DNA of 64,000 bases from Akebia trifoliata (taxonomy: Eukaryota; Streptophyta; Magnoliopsida; Ranunculales; Lardizabalaceae). Within the stretch, counting starts at the first letter, position 1, and every line of letters begins with the position of its first letter. The translations under genes and the position numbers were made by a program. Of the stretch, positions 25,501-40,500 are shown one piece after another. The stretch spans positions 10,836,967 through 10,900,966 of the forward strand of contig CM030706.1 in assembly GCA_017979445.1 (NCBI GenBank), read 5' to 3'. Below the pieces are notes generated by a model. It saw only the letters and a list, made by a program, of their open reading frames with translations. It was not told where the DNA came from and did no database searches.

Positions 25501-28500
25501 TTGGCTTGAACTACTGTCTCCAATAATTGTGAAGTATGGCACAAACGCTTAGGCCATCCAAATAATGTTGTTTGATCTCATTTGCTGAATTCTGGTTCTT
25601 TGAAAAAAAGAGATTCTTTTTTGCCTCATGATTTGTCATTTGATTTTTTTACGTGTAAAATCGGAAAAAGTAAGATTCTTCCCTTCCCTTCTTTCGGGAG
25701 TAGGGCAAAGAATTGCTTTGACCTTGTTCATAGTGATGTATGGAGCATTACTCCTGTCATTTCTCATGCTCATTATAAATATTTTGTGACATTCATAGAT
25801 GACCATAGTCGATATACTTGGGTATATTTTCTACGCTATAAGTCTGAAGTCTTTGCTGTTTTCAAATCGTTTCTAGCATATGTTGAAAATCAATTTACCA
25901 CTAGCATTAAGACTTTACGATCTGATTCTAGTGGAGAATATATGTCTCATGAATTTCTTGAGTTTCTTCGTCACAAAGGAATTGTTTCTCACCGTTCGTG
26001 TCCTTATACACCTCAACAGAATGGCATGGCTGAGCGCAAAAATCGACATTTGTTAGATGTTGGTAGGACCTTGTTACTCTCATCTTCTGTTCCTCCTAAA
26101 TTTTGGGTTGAAGCTTTAGCTACAGCAATATATTTGATTAATAGGTTGCCTTCTAAAGTGTTAAATTTCGACTCTCCATACTATCGTTTGCATAAACAGC
26201 CCCATAGCTTTCTTGACTTACACACGTTTGGATGTGTCTGTTTTGTGCATCTACCTCCGCATCAACGTCACAAATTCTCTGCGCAATCTGTGAAATGTGC
26301 CTTTATGGGATATAACTTATCTCAAAAAGGATTTGTGTGCTATGATGCTTCTTCTAATAAATTTCATATATCTCGTAATGTCGTTTTCTTTGAGCATCAA
26401 TGTTTCTTTCCTAGTTCTATTAGATTGTCTCCTGCAATTTCTGTTCTTCCTCACTTTGATGATTTGATGTGCCCTCCTGAACGCTTCAAGCCTGGTTTTG
26501 TTTATGAACGCCGTCGACCAACTTTACCCCTTCATGAGTCTGATCTGCCACTTGATCCCGTTTTGCATCCTCCTCAACGATCTAGCCGTGCTACTCATCA
26601 ACCGAATAGGTATGGTTTCCCTCATACCTCCTTCACGGCTACCTTATCAACTATATCGATTCCTAATTCCTACTCACAAGCTAATAAACATGAGTGTTGG
26701 AGAAAGGCTATGCAGGAAAAACTTCAAGCTCTTCAAGAAAATCAGACTTGGGACATGGTTCCTTGTCCTTCTCATATCAAGCTAATTGGATGTAAGTGGG
26801 TTTTTTCTGTGAAACTTCAGCCTGATGGGTCGGTGGACCGTTATAAGGCTCGTTTGGTTGCCCTTGGAAACCGCCAGGAGTATGGGGTTGACTATGAGGA
26901 GACCTTTGCTCCTGTCGCTAAAATGACCACTGTGCGTACTATTATTGCCATTGCAGCCTCTCAAGGATGGTCCCTTTGCCAGATGGATGTGAAGAATGCA
27001 TTTCTTCACGGTGATTTATAGGAAGATGTTTACATGGCACCTCCTCCTGGCCTCTGCTCGTCATCGACGTCGAATGTGTGTAAGCTGAAGCGCTCTCTGT
27101 ATGGTTTGAAACAAGCTCCTCGAGCCTGGTTTGATAAGTTCCGGGCTACCTTACTTCGGTTTTCTTTCATCCAAAGCCAATATGATTCATCGTTGTTTCT
27201 TCGTACGACCTCTGTTGGTATTGTTCTTCTTCTGGTTTATGTCGACGACATCGTCATCACTGGGACTGATTCTGCTCTCATTGATCAGCTCAAGCAGCAT
27301 CTTCATGATTCCTTCCATATGAAAGATCTTGGCCCTCTCCGGTATTTCCTTGGTTTGGAAGTTCAGTCTGATTCATCTGGGATTTTCCTGCATCAGCATA
27401 AATACACGGAGGACTTGATTTCCTTGTCTGGTTTGCAGGATTCCTCTTCAGTGGATACCCCTTTGGAAGTGAATGTCAAGTATCGACGTGAGGAGGGCGA
27501 TCTTCTTCCTGATCCCACTGTGTTTCGACAATTAGTTGGTAGTCTCAATTATCTTACTATTACACGGCCTGACATCTCCTTTGCTGTCCAGCAAGTCAGT
27601 CAATTTATGCAGTCTACTCGCCACCTTCATCTTGCCGCGGTCCGCCGAATTATTCGATATCTCCGGGGTTCCTCTCACTGTGGCTTGTTCTTCTCTACTG
27701 GTACTCCTCTTCGCCTTGTGGCTTTTAGTGATGCTGACTGGGCAGGATGTCCTGATACTCGTCGGTCTGTCACCGGGTGGTGTATGTTTCTTGGTGATTC
27801 ACTTATCTCTTGGAAAAGTAAGAAACAGGATCGTGTTTCCAAATCTTCGACCGAGTCATAATATCGTGCCATGTCGGCAGCCTGCTCAGAGATTGTGTGG
27901 CTCCGTGGCTTACTTGCTGAGATAGGTTTTCCTCAGTCTACTCCTACTCCTCTTCATGCTGATAATACGAGTGCTATTCAGATCGCTACAAATCCCGTCT
28001 ATCACGAGCGTACCAAACATATCGAGGTGGACTGCCATTCTATTCGGGAAGCTGTTGATACTCGGGTTATCTCTCTTCCACATGTCTCAAGCGACCTTCA
28101 GATAACAGATGTCTTCACCAAAGCTATGACACGACTACGTCATCAGTTTCTTGTTGGCAAATTGATGCTTCTTGATCGACCAACATCAATTTGAGGGGGG
28201 ATGTTAGTAGGATAGGCAGCAAACTTACCATAAATTGTTGTACATTTATTTAGGAAACAAATCTGTCAAACCTACCATAAAATGTGGTATAGTTATTTAG
28301 GAAACAGATCTGTGAATGGCTTTCCTTAATTAGGAGATTCTGTAATTAGGATGCATATAATGTTGTATAGTTATTTAGGAAACAGATCTGTAAATATCTT
28401 TCCTGAATTAGGAGATGCTGCAATTAGGATGCTTAATGTTAGGAGATGTTGTAATTAGGAGAAAAAGACTTCTATATAAGAAAAGGACAACTCAATTGAG

Positions 28501-31500
28501 GGTCATTGAGCAAATCTGACAATAGTACTAAAATGAAGTAGCTACTATCATCGCAGAACCAAAACGAAGCAGCTACGACTATCGTAGAACCAAAATGAAG
28601 CACTTAGGACTAAAACAAAGCACTTAAGGCTGCCGCAAAGTTAATCAGAGGCTCTAGGTTTGTTCGCAGGACCAAAACGACACAGTAACTTCTGTTGTCT
28701 TGTTCTAGGTTGTCGCAGGATTCGATAATGGTGGTTGTAGCACCAAAAACAGCCACTAAAGTAGTTTAATTGCTATCGCACACCCAAAAACAGAGCAATT
28801 CATGTTACGTAAATACAAACCCTAACATAGGGTAGAAGCACAACGCATTATTGCAACATGTGATAAAACAAAAACAACAAAAAAATTGAAAGACCCCCGA
28901 AGGGGAGTAGATCGAATGAGATTAACTCTAAGTTAGGGTTTAGCAAGTAAAGAGAAGAAAGAAAGGAAGGGGAAAATTCCTTAGCTTTGATACCAAGAAG
29001 AATTTGAGAATAATTGTGTCAAGGCTCTTTATGAGAGTTTAGCAGGAATTTATATTAATTACAAAGGTCAAATTACATAAAGGTCCTTATAAATAAGAAT
29101 TAACTAAAAGACTATCACTACTAAGTAATTAAGAATAGAAAGCAACTAACTAAATTATTTCCAATATGAATTTGGGAGCAAGAGGGGGAAATGTTAGTTC
29201 TCAAAATACTAATTAGTTCAAATGGAGCTTATAGATTACATTATTAAAAACGAAAAATAGAATTAGTAAATACAATTATATTGTCAAAAGGTGCCAATGC
29301 CATGTGTCAAAGAGAAACTAGATGATTGTCGGGTAGTAAAATACCATATTACAGCTAATAGCTATGGTTGGTGAAAGCCTGAAACAGAACTGATAAGAAA
29401 TTGAAGCTTCTTCCTACAAGATAGCGAAGAGCAGTAAAAGCAATCAGATAGATCTCAAGTTTAATAAACCATATCAAGCACATTTTCCTTATTTTAGTAA
29501 GGTGATTAGTTCACTCTTTCCAAAAGAATATGTGAAAAGTGAATATTGAAGGAATAATTATTACCAGGTTAAAGTGAATACCAGTTCCAAGTAACTAGCA
29601 CTGGTATCTTCTCCGACAAATGAATCTGCATTTATGTAGACCTACAAAAACCATATTGATCAACTCAAGAACATCAAGAGAGCCAATAGAAAAATGGCTA
29701 GATAGTCCAAAAATTCCTAACTCAATTTCATTGTAATCAAAGTTATTAGATGCATTTTTTAATATAACAAAGAAAAAAAAAATCATTTCAACAATTTTTT
29801 TATGGACATAGTATAAGAAATTTATTAATCAATAACCAGAAAGTCCAAGGTACAGAAGTAGGAGTCCAAGATGACCTACCTAGCAGAGTGGCAAAAACAA
29901 AATATAATGAAAAAGTCAATTAAAAAAAAAAAAAAACAATTGGGATGGGAAATATTTTTGCTACTCATAGATCTAAAGACTTAACCTCATGGGAAAGAAT
30001 ACGAATGAATCAAACTAGATTTGGTCTCCTCAATGGTATAAATATATATAGCAAAAAAAAACAAACCAAAAAAAAAAAACAAAGTTGAACAAAAACATAA
30101 GATCGATTGTCCGATCGATCGGATACTAATCCCGATCTATCGGATATCATACAGAAAAAAAAGAACTCTTAACAAATTAAAAGTTCATAACCATTAATTG
30201 GCCATCTTGATGGGGATTAGACATTAAGACAACGTATGGAAGGGAGGCTTTTCAACGTGTTTCTCTTCTATAAAGATTCTCAATTGGTCACAATTCTTAA
30301 ATACAACACCAACAGATAAGGTTTGTTCCACATCAAGCAAGGGTTCTGTCCTTTGAAGGCCATGGAGAATTGATCATGTCATTCATTGCAAAGGAAACGA
30401 GATGTCAATTATATAGATTGAGATCACTGCATAACAAAAAATCTATGTACCAACAAGAGAAAAAATTACAAAGAATAAGTAAGAGGGGACCTACCTAGAA
30501 TGCCTTTAAAAAGTAAGGCAAAATAATACATAAAGACCACAAACGAAATGATGGAGAGCTACAACTCCTCATCAATCACAAGTAGTTTAGGTCTAGACGA
30601 TCATGATTTCCACAGATCAATTTTCTCATAATATGAATTCTTTTATCCTCGAATGTATAGTAACTTTGAGATGGATTAGTCAATCCAAAGAACTAATCAC
30701 TAGATTACAGTAACATATTTAGCATTTTCAACAGTATGAGTTGAACAAAAGTAGAATGATTACCATTTGGACATTTTTATCATCCACCACATCAAACTTC
30801 TTAAGAATGGAGTTTATGCACTTGTAATGGGAGGCCTCTTTAGAAAGTGAAAAATGATGAGTAGCCTGAAAATTAAATTACAATAAAAATGATGAGGATA
30901 TTCATAAATAGATACATAAATAGCTTAACCAAATCTTAACAAAATTAGCATGGGCATATTGTTGACGTGAAAACATAATTGATAGTCTAAGGATAAAAAA
31001 TAAAAATAAATAAAATAAAATAATTCCATAGCTCCACCCCCTCCCTCCACCTTAATGGAACTACGGATGAATAGAAGGTAGAAATACAAACACCAACTAA
31101 ACAAAAAAGGTTCTGCTAGAAAAAGAAACACTACTATATGCAACAATTGTTCAGAGAATGATAGTTAATCCTATTCTTACAATCAGTCTTTTAGTTATTT
31201 ATGATAAAATAGTCTTTTTAATGTTATTTTCTTATTAAGGGTACAGATGTAACTTTTAAAGAAAGCTGGACTACCAAAATTTACTCTCCAAAATGGAATA
31301 TGTTCTCCCCTTTTTAGTCATTTGGGCAAGATATTGAAAGATAGGAATGGTTGTGTTATCAAGAACAAGGGACATCAAGATATGTGGCATTAAATATTAA
31401 GTTAATATTCTATATTTGGACTTAGGTTTCGAGTGAGTTTAGGGAACTAGGTTTGATGACTTTTCCATTGAGACAGGAGAGCTAGTGGTGAGATGTTGAT

Positions 31501-34500
31501 CTAGTGTCCTTTTTAGTTGGATATTACGAGGATCTCTCTTACAAGCCCATCTTCTTGGAATTAGTATTTGAATTTGCATTATTTTCCTTAATAAAATGCC
31601 AGTCTTCCCAACAAAGAAAAGGCACAAACTTCAACACATACAACGAATTCCAAGAATTGGGCAAATATCTCTGCATACAAACCAAAAGCAAAATAAATAA
31701 ATAAGTGTTAAATGCGAATCTTTTACAACTAAATGTTGGATGTATGTGCATTCAAGATTTCCAAGTCCTCGCCTCAATATCTTGCATATAGCATCTGTTT
31801 TGCACAGAGACATAAACTTGCCAAAACAAAGTAGTACAATACTAACAAAATAAAAGAAAACAACTTAAACTACCTGGTAGAGAAATAACTCGAAAGAACA
31901 AATGGCTTTATCAAAGGTACAAAGTGAAGAGTCATTCCACGCCAATGTTGCTGCTAAGACAGACATATTCTCACATTCATCTATCTCAATCTGTGGAAAT
32001 TATATTCTCAATTTTAGGAAAAAAAATTAAAATGTGTATTGCTCCCTTAGACTGAAGATTGAAAGAGAAATATGTGTACAAGTACAAGTAGGAAAAGCAA
32101 GCACTATGACCACACTCACATAAATACATACTAGTGAAGTGAGAGAATGTAATTTCACCTGAGGGATAAAGAAGTAAAATGAATCATTCTCATGCTTCAT
32201 GGAAGATGATTCTATGTCAAAATTGATACCTATGAACCCATAAGCCCTTATCAGAGGTGAATCAACTGAAAGATATCTGCAGATGAATCAATAATAACAC
32301 AAAGCATAACTTTAGATATTTAACACAAATATAAATTGGCCGTACTGAGATAAAATATAAAGCACTTACTCTATATTTAGTAAATTTCAAAAGGATAAGA
32401 AACCCAAGATTCTTCTGAGTGTATCAAACAGGACAGCAATACATTCATCACAACAGGAACAATACACTTATTAGTCTAGAAAAGGGTTTCACAATGTTGT
32501 AATATAAATACCTTCAACAAAATACATGCTTTCTACTCCATACACATCTTTTTTGTTTTCTAATGCATTACTCAGCACTCACCTATTAGGTAACAGACAG
32601 CCTTGCAAACTAATGCGACATTTTTTTGAATTTATCATACAAACTCTTCACACCTAATACAAAAATCATGAGATCACTACTTCAACATGCGCAACATGAA
32701 GAGGATAGCTAACGTAGGTTGCCATGTGCTACAGCTTAAGCTGTCTATTGTATATAAGATTTGCTATTATAAGAAACATTCATAGAAGAAAGAACAGAAA
32801 AAGAGAGATTGGGAGATAAAAGACTTGGGGGCACAGAAAATTAGGTCCACCTTTTCTGTGCCCTTTATTTATATTAATAGATAGGGACTAGTCAACGACC
32901 ATAACACCCCCACAATACATCACAACAAATAAAATTCATACAAGCACAACTAAGTGCTTTCAAGGACACATCTGTCAATTGGTTTTCAGACTTTACATAA
33001 GGTGTACAAATTTCACCATTCAGAACTTTGTCTCTAATAAAGGGATAGTGTTGAATAATTCTGGTTTATTAGAATTTTTAGTCTTTTGTCCTTTTTTGTC
33101 TTTTCCATTTATATTAGTCTTTGTAATTCCACTTTAAAGCCTAATTAGGGTTAATCAATGAATTAACTTTTCTCTCCATTGTTTTTTACTTGGTATCAAA
33201 GCTTAGGCTCCATCGTCCCCTCCCCTTTCCTCCTTGTTGCAACCTCATCATCCTCTTCCTCCTTAAACCTATCATCAACAGCTCTCGACTTCAATAACTA
33301 GATCACCCCTACAGGGGTTGTTCGCTCCACACCCTAATCACATCATGTGATAGGGCCTTGAGACCTTCTTGAAGCCTTATGGCAGCAGTGTAGACATCCC
33401 TAATCGCATCAGTTGATTGTTTATTGGGCTGCGGCAACTGCAGTTGGGTGTTTAGTGGGCTGCGGCAACAGCAGTTGGCTGGTTATTGAGCTACAGCAAC
33501 AGCAGGTGATGTTTAGTAGGCTACGGGTTATTGAGCTACAGCAACAGCAGGTGATGTTTAGTAGGCTGCGGCAACAGCAGTTGGCTGGTTATTGGGCTAC
33601 GGCAACAGCAGGTGCTGTTTAGGAGGCTGTAGCAACAATAGTTGCTATTTTTTCTGGCTGTCAGGCCATTGTTAGTAGGGTACGACAACAGCAAGCTGCT
33701 GTTTGGGAAATTCTGGGGCACATGACAGCCACTGGATCCCTGGTTGAGGCCTACGACAATGGCATAACTACTCCTTGGTGCCCTACGATTGAGTTGATGG
33801 CTGTTCGGGTCACCTACAGCAGTGTTTAATCATCTTCCACGCCTCTTACGATCGTGTATTGCCACCTTTAGGGTGATGCGATTAGTTTCTTATTTGAACT
33901 CTCTTCAAACCAAAGCACATCTACTCTTTGATGGCCTCCGAGACGTTTTCTTCTTCGATCACTGGTAATAGTAATGTATCAGGTGGTCTTCCCCCTAATT
34001 CGACTGACTTTCCAGGCAGCAGTGTTTAATCATCTTCCACGCCTCTTACGATCGTGTATTGCCACCTTTAGGGTGATGCGATTAGTTTCTTATTTGAACT
34101 CTCTTCAAACCAAAGCACATCTACTCTTTGATGGCCTCCGAGACGTTTTCTTCTTCGATCACTGGTAATAGTAATGTATCAGGTGGTCTTCCCCCTAATT
34201 CGACTGACTTTCCAGGCATTCAAATTACCACCGTGAAATTAAATGGTCCCAATTATCTTCTTTAGGCAAGATCAGTTGAAATGTTCATTGGTGGAAAAGA
34301 AAAAATCGGTTACCTCACAGGGGCGGACAAACAACCTACACCGACCAACCCTAATTACTCCAACTGGTTTGCTAATAATTCTATAGTCCGTTCTTGGTTA
34401 GTTATATCTATGCAACCACATATTGCAAAAGGTTTTATGTTCTCCACGACAACAAAACAGATATGGGATTCCGCAAAGAACATCTACTTGCAACGTCAAA

Positions 34501-37500
34501 ACAATGTCTGCATTTTTAACTTAGAGTGTGAGATTTCCCGCCTCTCTCAAGTTGACTCTTCAGTCACTACATACATGTCACAACTACGTGCTCGATGGGA
34601 AAAATTGACTTTCTATTCCTCATTCTATGCGTGGAAAGACCCTTCTGATGAAGGATTATATACGTCAATTCTGGATAAGAATCGAATCTTTTAGTTTCTA
34701 GCCGGTCTCCGAGATGAGTTTGAGTATGCGAGAGTTCATTTATTGGGTATGGATTTGTTTCCATCCTTACAGACTGCATATTCTTATGTATTGACTGATG
34801 AGAGTCGTTGCACAGCTACCTTACCTCATTCTTCAAGAAACCACTCCGCCATGCTTGCTCGCCTACCTTCTCCACAACCTCCTAGTAGGTCTCTCCTACA
34901 TGTCAACAACACAAGTGTGATCATTGTGGAAAGTTGGGTCACGTAAAGGCCCGTTGTTATACACTTCATGAGCGTTCTAATCAGCAACGTCAACAATCTC
35001 AACGATCTTCAGCTCATGTAACTCTCAGTCGACTACTGATGTAGCACCTCCTTCAGCCATTACCTCCTCCTCGGATTCAGTATCTCTATCCTAAGCCGAG
35101 CTTAACAAGTTCAGGAAATTCTTCAATCAGATGGAAGCTTCATCTCAACCAGTCTTTACTTTTGCTCACTCAAGTACCTTTGCATCTACATATAGTGTTT
35201 TCACCATTTCCTTACCATGGATCATTGATTTTGGTGCCTCAAATGATATGACCAGTACATGTTTGTTCTAGTCATCGCAAGGTTCGCCTTATTGATGGTT
35301 CTTTGTCCTCTATAGTTGGTCAAAGTCAATTTTCTGTTACACCTTTTTTATCCTTAACTAATACACTGCATGTTCCTCAACTTACTACTAATCTCATATC
35401 TATTAGTAGCATTACCAAAAATTTGAATTGCAATGTAACTTTTTATCCCTCTCATTGTATCTTTCAGGATCTGGAGTCGAAGAAGACAATTGGCACTAGA
35501 CGTGAAGTGCATGGCTTGTATATCTTGGATGCACTCGGTTCACCTAGCACTCATTTTGTTTCTTAGCATAGTAATAGCAGTCAGTCTAATAAGGCTCTTG
35601 TAATGCATTGGCACTTACGCTTAGGCCATATTTCTTTTGGATATTTGAAACACATGTTCCCTAATTTATTTCATAATAACAATTTACTTAATTTTTCATG
35701 TGAAACTTATCAATTAGCCAAACATGTGCGTTCTCATTATCCTATTAGTATGAATACTACTGCACCTGCTATGTTTGACCTTATTCACTCTGATGTGTGG
35801 GCTCCTTTCCCTGTTACATTCACTATCGATTTTCATTTTTTGTCTTGTTCATCGATGACCACAGTCACATTACTTGGGTCTATCTTATAAAACACAAGAG
35901 TAAAGTATATGGGATCTTCAAGCAATTTCTTGCTATGGCTCATACCCAGTTTGGTCATACCGTCAAGACATTCCGTTCTGATCATGGTACTGAATACACT
36001 TATACTGAGGTTTTAAAACTCTGTTTAGAGTTTGGCATTGAACACCAAATGTCCAATGTTAAGATTCCTCAACAAAATGACCGATTCGAAAGGAAAAATC
36101 GCCATATTCTGGAATTAGCCCGTGCCCTCTTTATTGACATGAACGTACCACAATCCTATTGGGCCGATGCAGTTCTTACTGTTGTTTATTGTTGAAATAA
36201 GTCTATTTATATGTCCTTTTTAGTCTTTTCCTCTATTAATGAGTATGTAATACCTTTTAAGCCTGATTAGGGCTAATTAATGATTATTATCTTTTTCTCT
36301 TAATTTCAATTTGGTATCAGAGCCTCTCTCTCTCTACCTCCATCGATCTTCCACTCCTTCTGCGACAAATCGATTGACTACTCTTCATCAAAACAACACA
36401 CACACACTCGTCTTCAATTCGTATCACCCCTACGGGGGTTCTCCGACACGATACAACCCTATTACATCATGCGATAGGATTCCTTAGTCATTCAGAGCCT
36501 ACGATCAGGCTGTGTTCACAGCAGCAATGCTGTTTGAGGATAACGATGTCAATAGTGGTTTTATCTAAGCCTTGCAACACCCAAAGTGGATGTCTTCGAG
36601 CCTTGCGACTCTGAAAACACCTTCGTCCAACTCTTGCGACCATAGTCTGCCTCGTACGACGTTGGTAAGTGGTTGTTTGAGGCTGTTTGAGCCCTGCGAT
36701 CACAGCAGGTCTATGATTCTGAGCAGGCGACACAAGTAGGTGGCTGCTCTAGTTCGTGCGACACTTGTGGGTGGCCATCTGGCCTTCATTATCACAGTAG
36801 GTGACTTCCTTGTACTGTACGAAACAGCAGATTGCTGTTATAAGGCTGCTCTAGTTTGTGCGACACTTGTGGGTGGCCATTTGGGCTCCTAAATCACAGC
36901 AGGTGACTGTTCTTTATCGATTCGATCATCGTCAGGGTCATATGAGGATGGTGACAATTGTTTTGAACATCTATGGAGGTCTGTGATTACAGCTAGATGT
37001 TATTTGAGACTATTCTACAAGCAGTGTTACTCCTAGAGACTCTACACTTGCAAGATTGACTGCTCGGATAACCCATAGCAGTGTTTAATTAGATTCCACG
37101 AGTGTTGCGATCATTTTATCCTAGGGAGTTGTGTCCTTATCCAACTTGAACTCGCTTCCAACCATAGTATTCGGATTATTCGATGGCTTCTGAGACATCC
37201 TCGTCCTCGATCACTGGTAATAGTAATGGATTGAGTGGTCCGCTTTCTCACTCAACCGACTTTCCAGGTATTCAGATTACTACAGTGAAATTAGATGGTC
37301 CTAATTATCTCCTCTGGGCACGATCAGTTGAAATGTTCATTGGTGGAAAAGGGAAAATTGGTTACCTCATAGGGGCGGACAAACAACCTTCACAGACTGA
37401 CAATTCTTACTCCCATTGGTTTGCTAATGATTCTATGGTCCGTTCATGGCTGGTTACTTCGATGCAACCACACATTGCGGCTGGTTTTATGTTTTCCTCG

Positions 37501-40500
37501 ACAGCAAAACAGATATGGGATTCCGCAAAGAGCATTTACTCGCAACGTCAGAACAATGTTAGGATTTTCAACTTGGAGCGTGAGATTTCTCATCTTTCAC
37601 AAGGAGACTCTTCAGTTACCACCTATATATCACAGTTACGTGCTCGGTGGGAAGAATTGTCTTTCTATTCCTCATCTTATGCTTGGAAGGACTCTTTTGA
37701 CGAGACATTATATTCGTCGATTCTTGATAAGAATCGGGTTTTTCAGTTTTTAGCTGGTCTTCGGGATGAGTTTGAGTATGCGAGAGTTCATTTGTTGGGT
37801 ATGGATCCGTTTCCGTCTTTACAGACCGCATATTCTTATGTCTTGGCTGATGAGAGTCGTCGCGCAGCTATCCTACCTCATTCTTCGGGAGATCATTCTG
37901 TTATGCTTGCTCGCCTATCGTCTCCACAAAACCCCAGTGGGTCTATGCCTACCCGTCAACGACATAAGTGTGATCATTGTGGAAAGTTGGGTCATGTTAA
38001 GGCTCGATGTTATGCACTTCATGGTCGTCCTAATCAGCAACAACAACAGTCTCAGCGATCTTCAGCTCATGCAGTTTCTCAGTCGACTACTGATTTACCA
38101 CCTCCTTCAGTTACTACATCCTCATCAGATTTGGTATCTTTATCCCAGGCTGATCTCGACAAGTTCAGAAAATTCTTCAATCAGATGGAGACTTCATCTC
38201 AGCCGGTCTCTACATTCGCTCACTCAGGTACTATTGCATCTGCACATAGTGTTTCCACCACTTCCTCACCATGGATCATTGATTCTGGTGCCTCCGATAA
38301 CATGACTGGTACGTCATCCCTATTCAAAACTTATAGTGTTTGTTCTGGTCATCGCAAGGTTCGCCTTGCTGATGGTTCTTTGTCTTCTATCGCTGGTCAA
38401 GGTCTTTTTCCTATTACATCTTCTTTATCCTTGACTAACACACTGCATGTTCCTCAACTCACTACTAATCTTATATCTGTTAGTAGTATTACCAAAACTT
38501 TGAATTGCAGTGTAACATTTTATCCCTCTCATTGTATCTTTCAGGATCTGGAGTCGAAGAGGACGATTGGCACTGGACGTGAAGAAAATGGACTGTATCT
38601 CTTGGATGTACCTGGTTTACCTAGCACACATTCTGTTTCCCAGATTAGTTGTAATAGTCAATCTAATAAGGCTCTTGTAATGCGTTGGCACTTACTTTTA
38701 GGCCATATTTCGTTTGGATATTTGAAACACATGTTCCCTGTTTTATTTAATAATAACAATTTGCTTGATTTTTCTTGTGAAACTTGCCAATTAGCTAAAC
38801 ATGTGCGTTCTTCCTATCCTGTTAGTATGAATATGGTTGCCCTTGCTATATTTGATCTAATTCATTCTGATGTGTGGGGTCCTTCCCCGGTCCCATCCAC
38901 TCTTGGTTTTCGTTACTTTGTCTTTTTCATTGATGACCATAGTCGTACCACTTGGGTCTATCTTATGAAACACAAGAGTGAAGTTTGTGGAATCGTTAAG
39001 CAATTTCTTGCTATGGTTCATACCCAGTTTGGTCGTACCGTCAAGACTTTCCATTCTGATCATGGTACTGAGTACACCTATAGTGCAGTCTTAAAACTTT
39101 GTTTAGAGTCTGGCATTGAGCATCAAATGTCTAATGTTAAGACTCCTCAGCAAAATGGTCGTTCAGAACGAAAAAATCGTCATATTCTAGAGTTAGCTCG
39201 TGCCATCTCTATTGGTATGAATGTGCCCCAATCTTATTGGGCCGATGTTGTTCTTACTGCTGTTTACCTTATTAATCGCACCCCCTCCCGCGTTCTTCAG
39301 TTTGCCACGCCTCTTTCTCAGCTCGATCTGAATCGTCCCCTGTTTCCCCTTTCTCCACGTGTGTTTGGGTGCGTATGTTTTGTTCAAATTCTTGATCAAA
39401 CTCGTACTAAACTTGACCTTAAGGTTGTAAAATGTATTTTTTTGGGTTATTCCTCTACCCAGAAAGGTTACCGGTGTTACCATCCTCCTTCTCGACGGCG
39501 GTTCATTTCTCAGGATGTTTCCTTCTTTGAGCACACCCCATACTACAATGGGTTAGTTGGCACTCACTCTGAGTGGTTTCCTCTCGATTCCCCGGATGAT
39601 CCTCTTCCTGTTACCTTTCCTCTTCCCTTACCTGTACCCTTCTCTCCACCCCCTGTAAGTGTCTCACCTCCTCCTCTGCAGGTTTACTCTCGGCGTCCAC
39701 GCGATACTACCATCACTTCTATGCTAGACCAGCTCGCCTCTTTGCCTTCAGATCCGTCACCTTCTGTTCCCTGTGATGATCGTCCTATTTCTACTCGTAA
39801 GGGTAAGCGCACTTGTACTTATCCTATTTCTAATTATGTATCTGATTCTGCACTATCACCCTCCTATCGGAGTTTTCTTGCCTCTGTTTCTGCTGTTTCT
39901 CTTCCTACTACTGTTGCAGATGCTATTGCCCATCCTGAGTGGCGAGCAGCTATGATTGATGAGTTGAATGCTCTTGAAAAGACTCAAACTTGGGAACTGG
40001 TTCCTCTCCCGCCTAGAAGGAAAGCTGTGGGATGTCGTTGGGTTTTTACACTTAAGCATAATCCAGACGGTTCTATTGCTAGGTATAAGGCTCGTCTAGT
40101 AGCCAAAGGTTATGCTCAGACTTATGGAATGATTATCAGGAGACATTTGCTCCGGTTGCCAAAATGACCACCATTCGCGTTCTTCTTTCTGCGGCCGCTA
40201 TCAAAGGTTGGCCTCTCTATCAGTTAGATGTCAAGAATGCGTTTCTCAATGGTGATCTTCAGGAAGAGGTTTATATGGTCCAACCTCCTGGGTTTCTTAC
40301 ATCTGCCTCTCCTACACATGTCTGTCGTCTTCGCCGTTCTCTTTATGGTCTGAAGCAATCTCCCCGTGCATGGTCTGAGCGTTTTACTAAGGCCATGTAT
40401 CAGTTTGGCTTCCATCAGAGCTCTGCCGATCACACCCTTTTCTTGCGTCACTCTCACGGAAAAACTGTTGCTCTGATTGTTTATGTTGATGATATTGTTC

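Larger units (their letters stand above)
23699..28521 (+). mobile_element. Ty1/copia element G, nested in leader of E
   Basis: LTRs at 23699-24018 and 28202-28521, both 320 bp and differing at four sites, are flanked by ATAGT (23694-23698 and 28522-28526). Primer site TGGTATCAGAGCC follows the left LTR and purine tract TTGAGGGGGGA precedes the right one. The ends are canonical TGTTAG...GACA. It is a different family from A/H/C and E/F. Pol lies in one frame broken only by stop codons. It is antisense to PHYLLO. Confidence 0.96.
18630..29166 (-). mobile_element. Ty1/copia element E, interrupted by G
   Basis: LTRs at 18630-18809 and 28996-29166 are flanked by TGAAT (18625-18629 and 29167-29171). 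On the minus strand the primer site TGGTATCAAAGC ends at 28984 and the purine tract TTGAGGGAG precedes the 3' LTR. The LTR begins TATTGG and ends TTCT, not TG...CA, and F shows the same ends. The LTRs differ at about 12 sites plus a 9-bp indel, so it is old. Gag and pol (18830-23086) are badly broken. Element G sits in its leader. E is in PHYLLO intron 7 in the sense direction. Confidence 0.93.

Noticed and set aside
33413..33622. A Gln-rich plus-strand open frame of 69 codons
   Set aside because: It is the leader repeat of copia C (GCAACAGCAG units), before gag.
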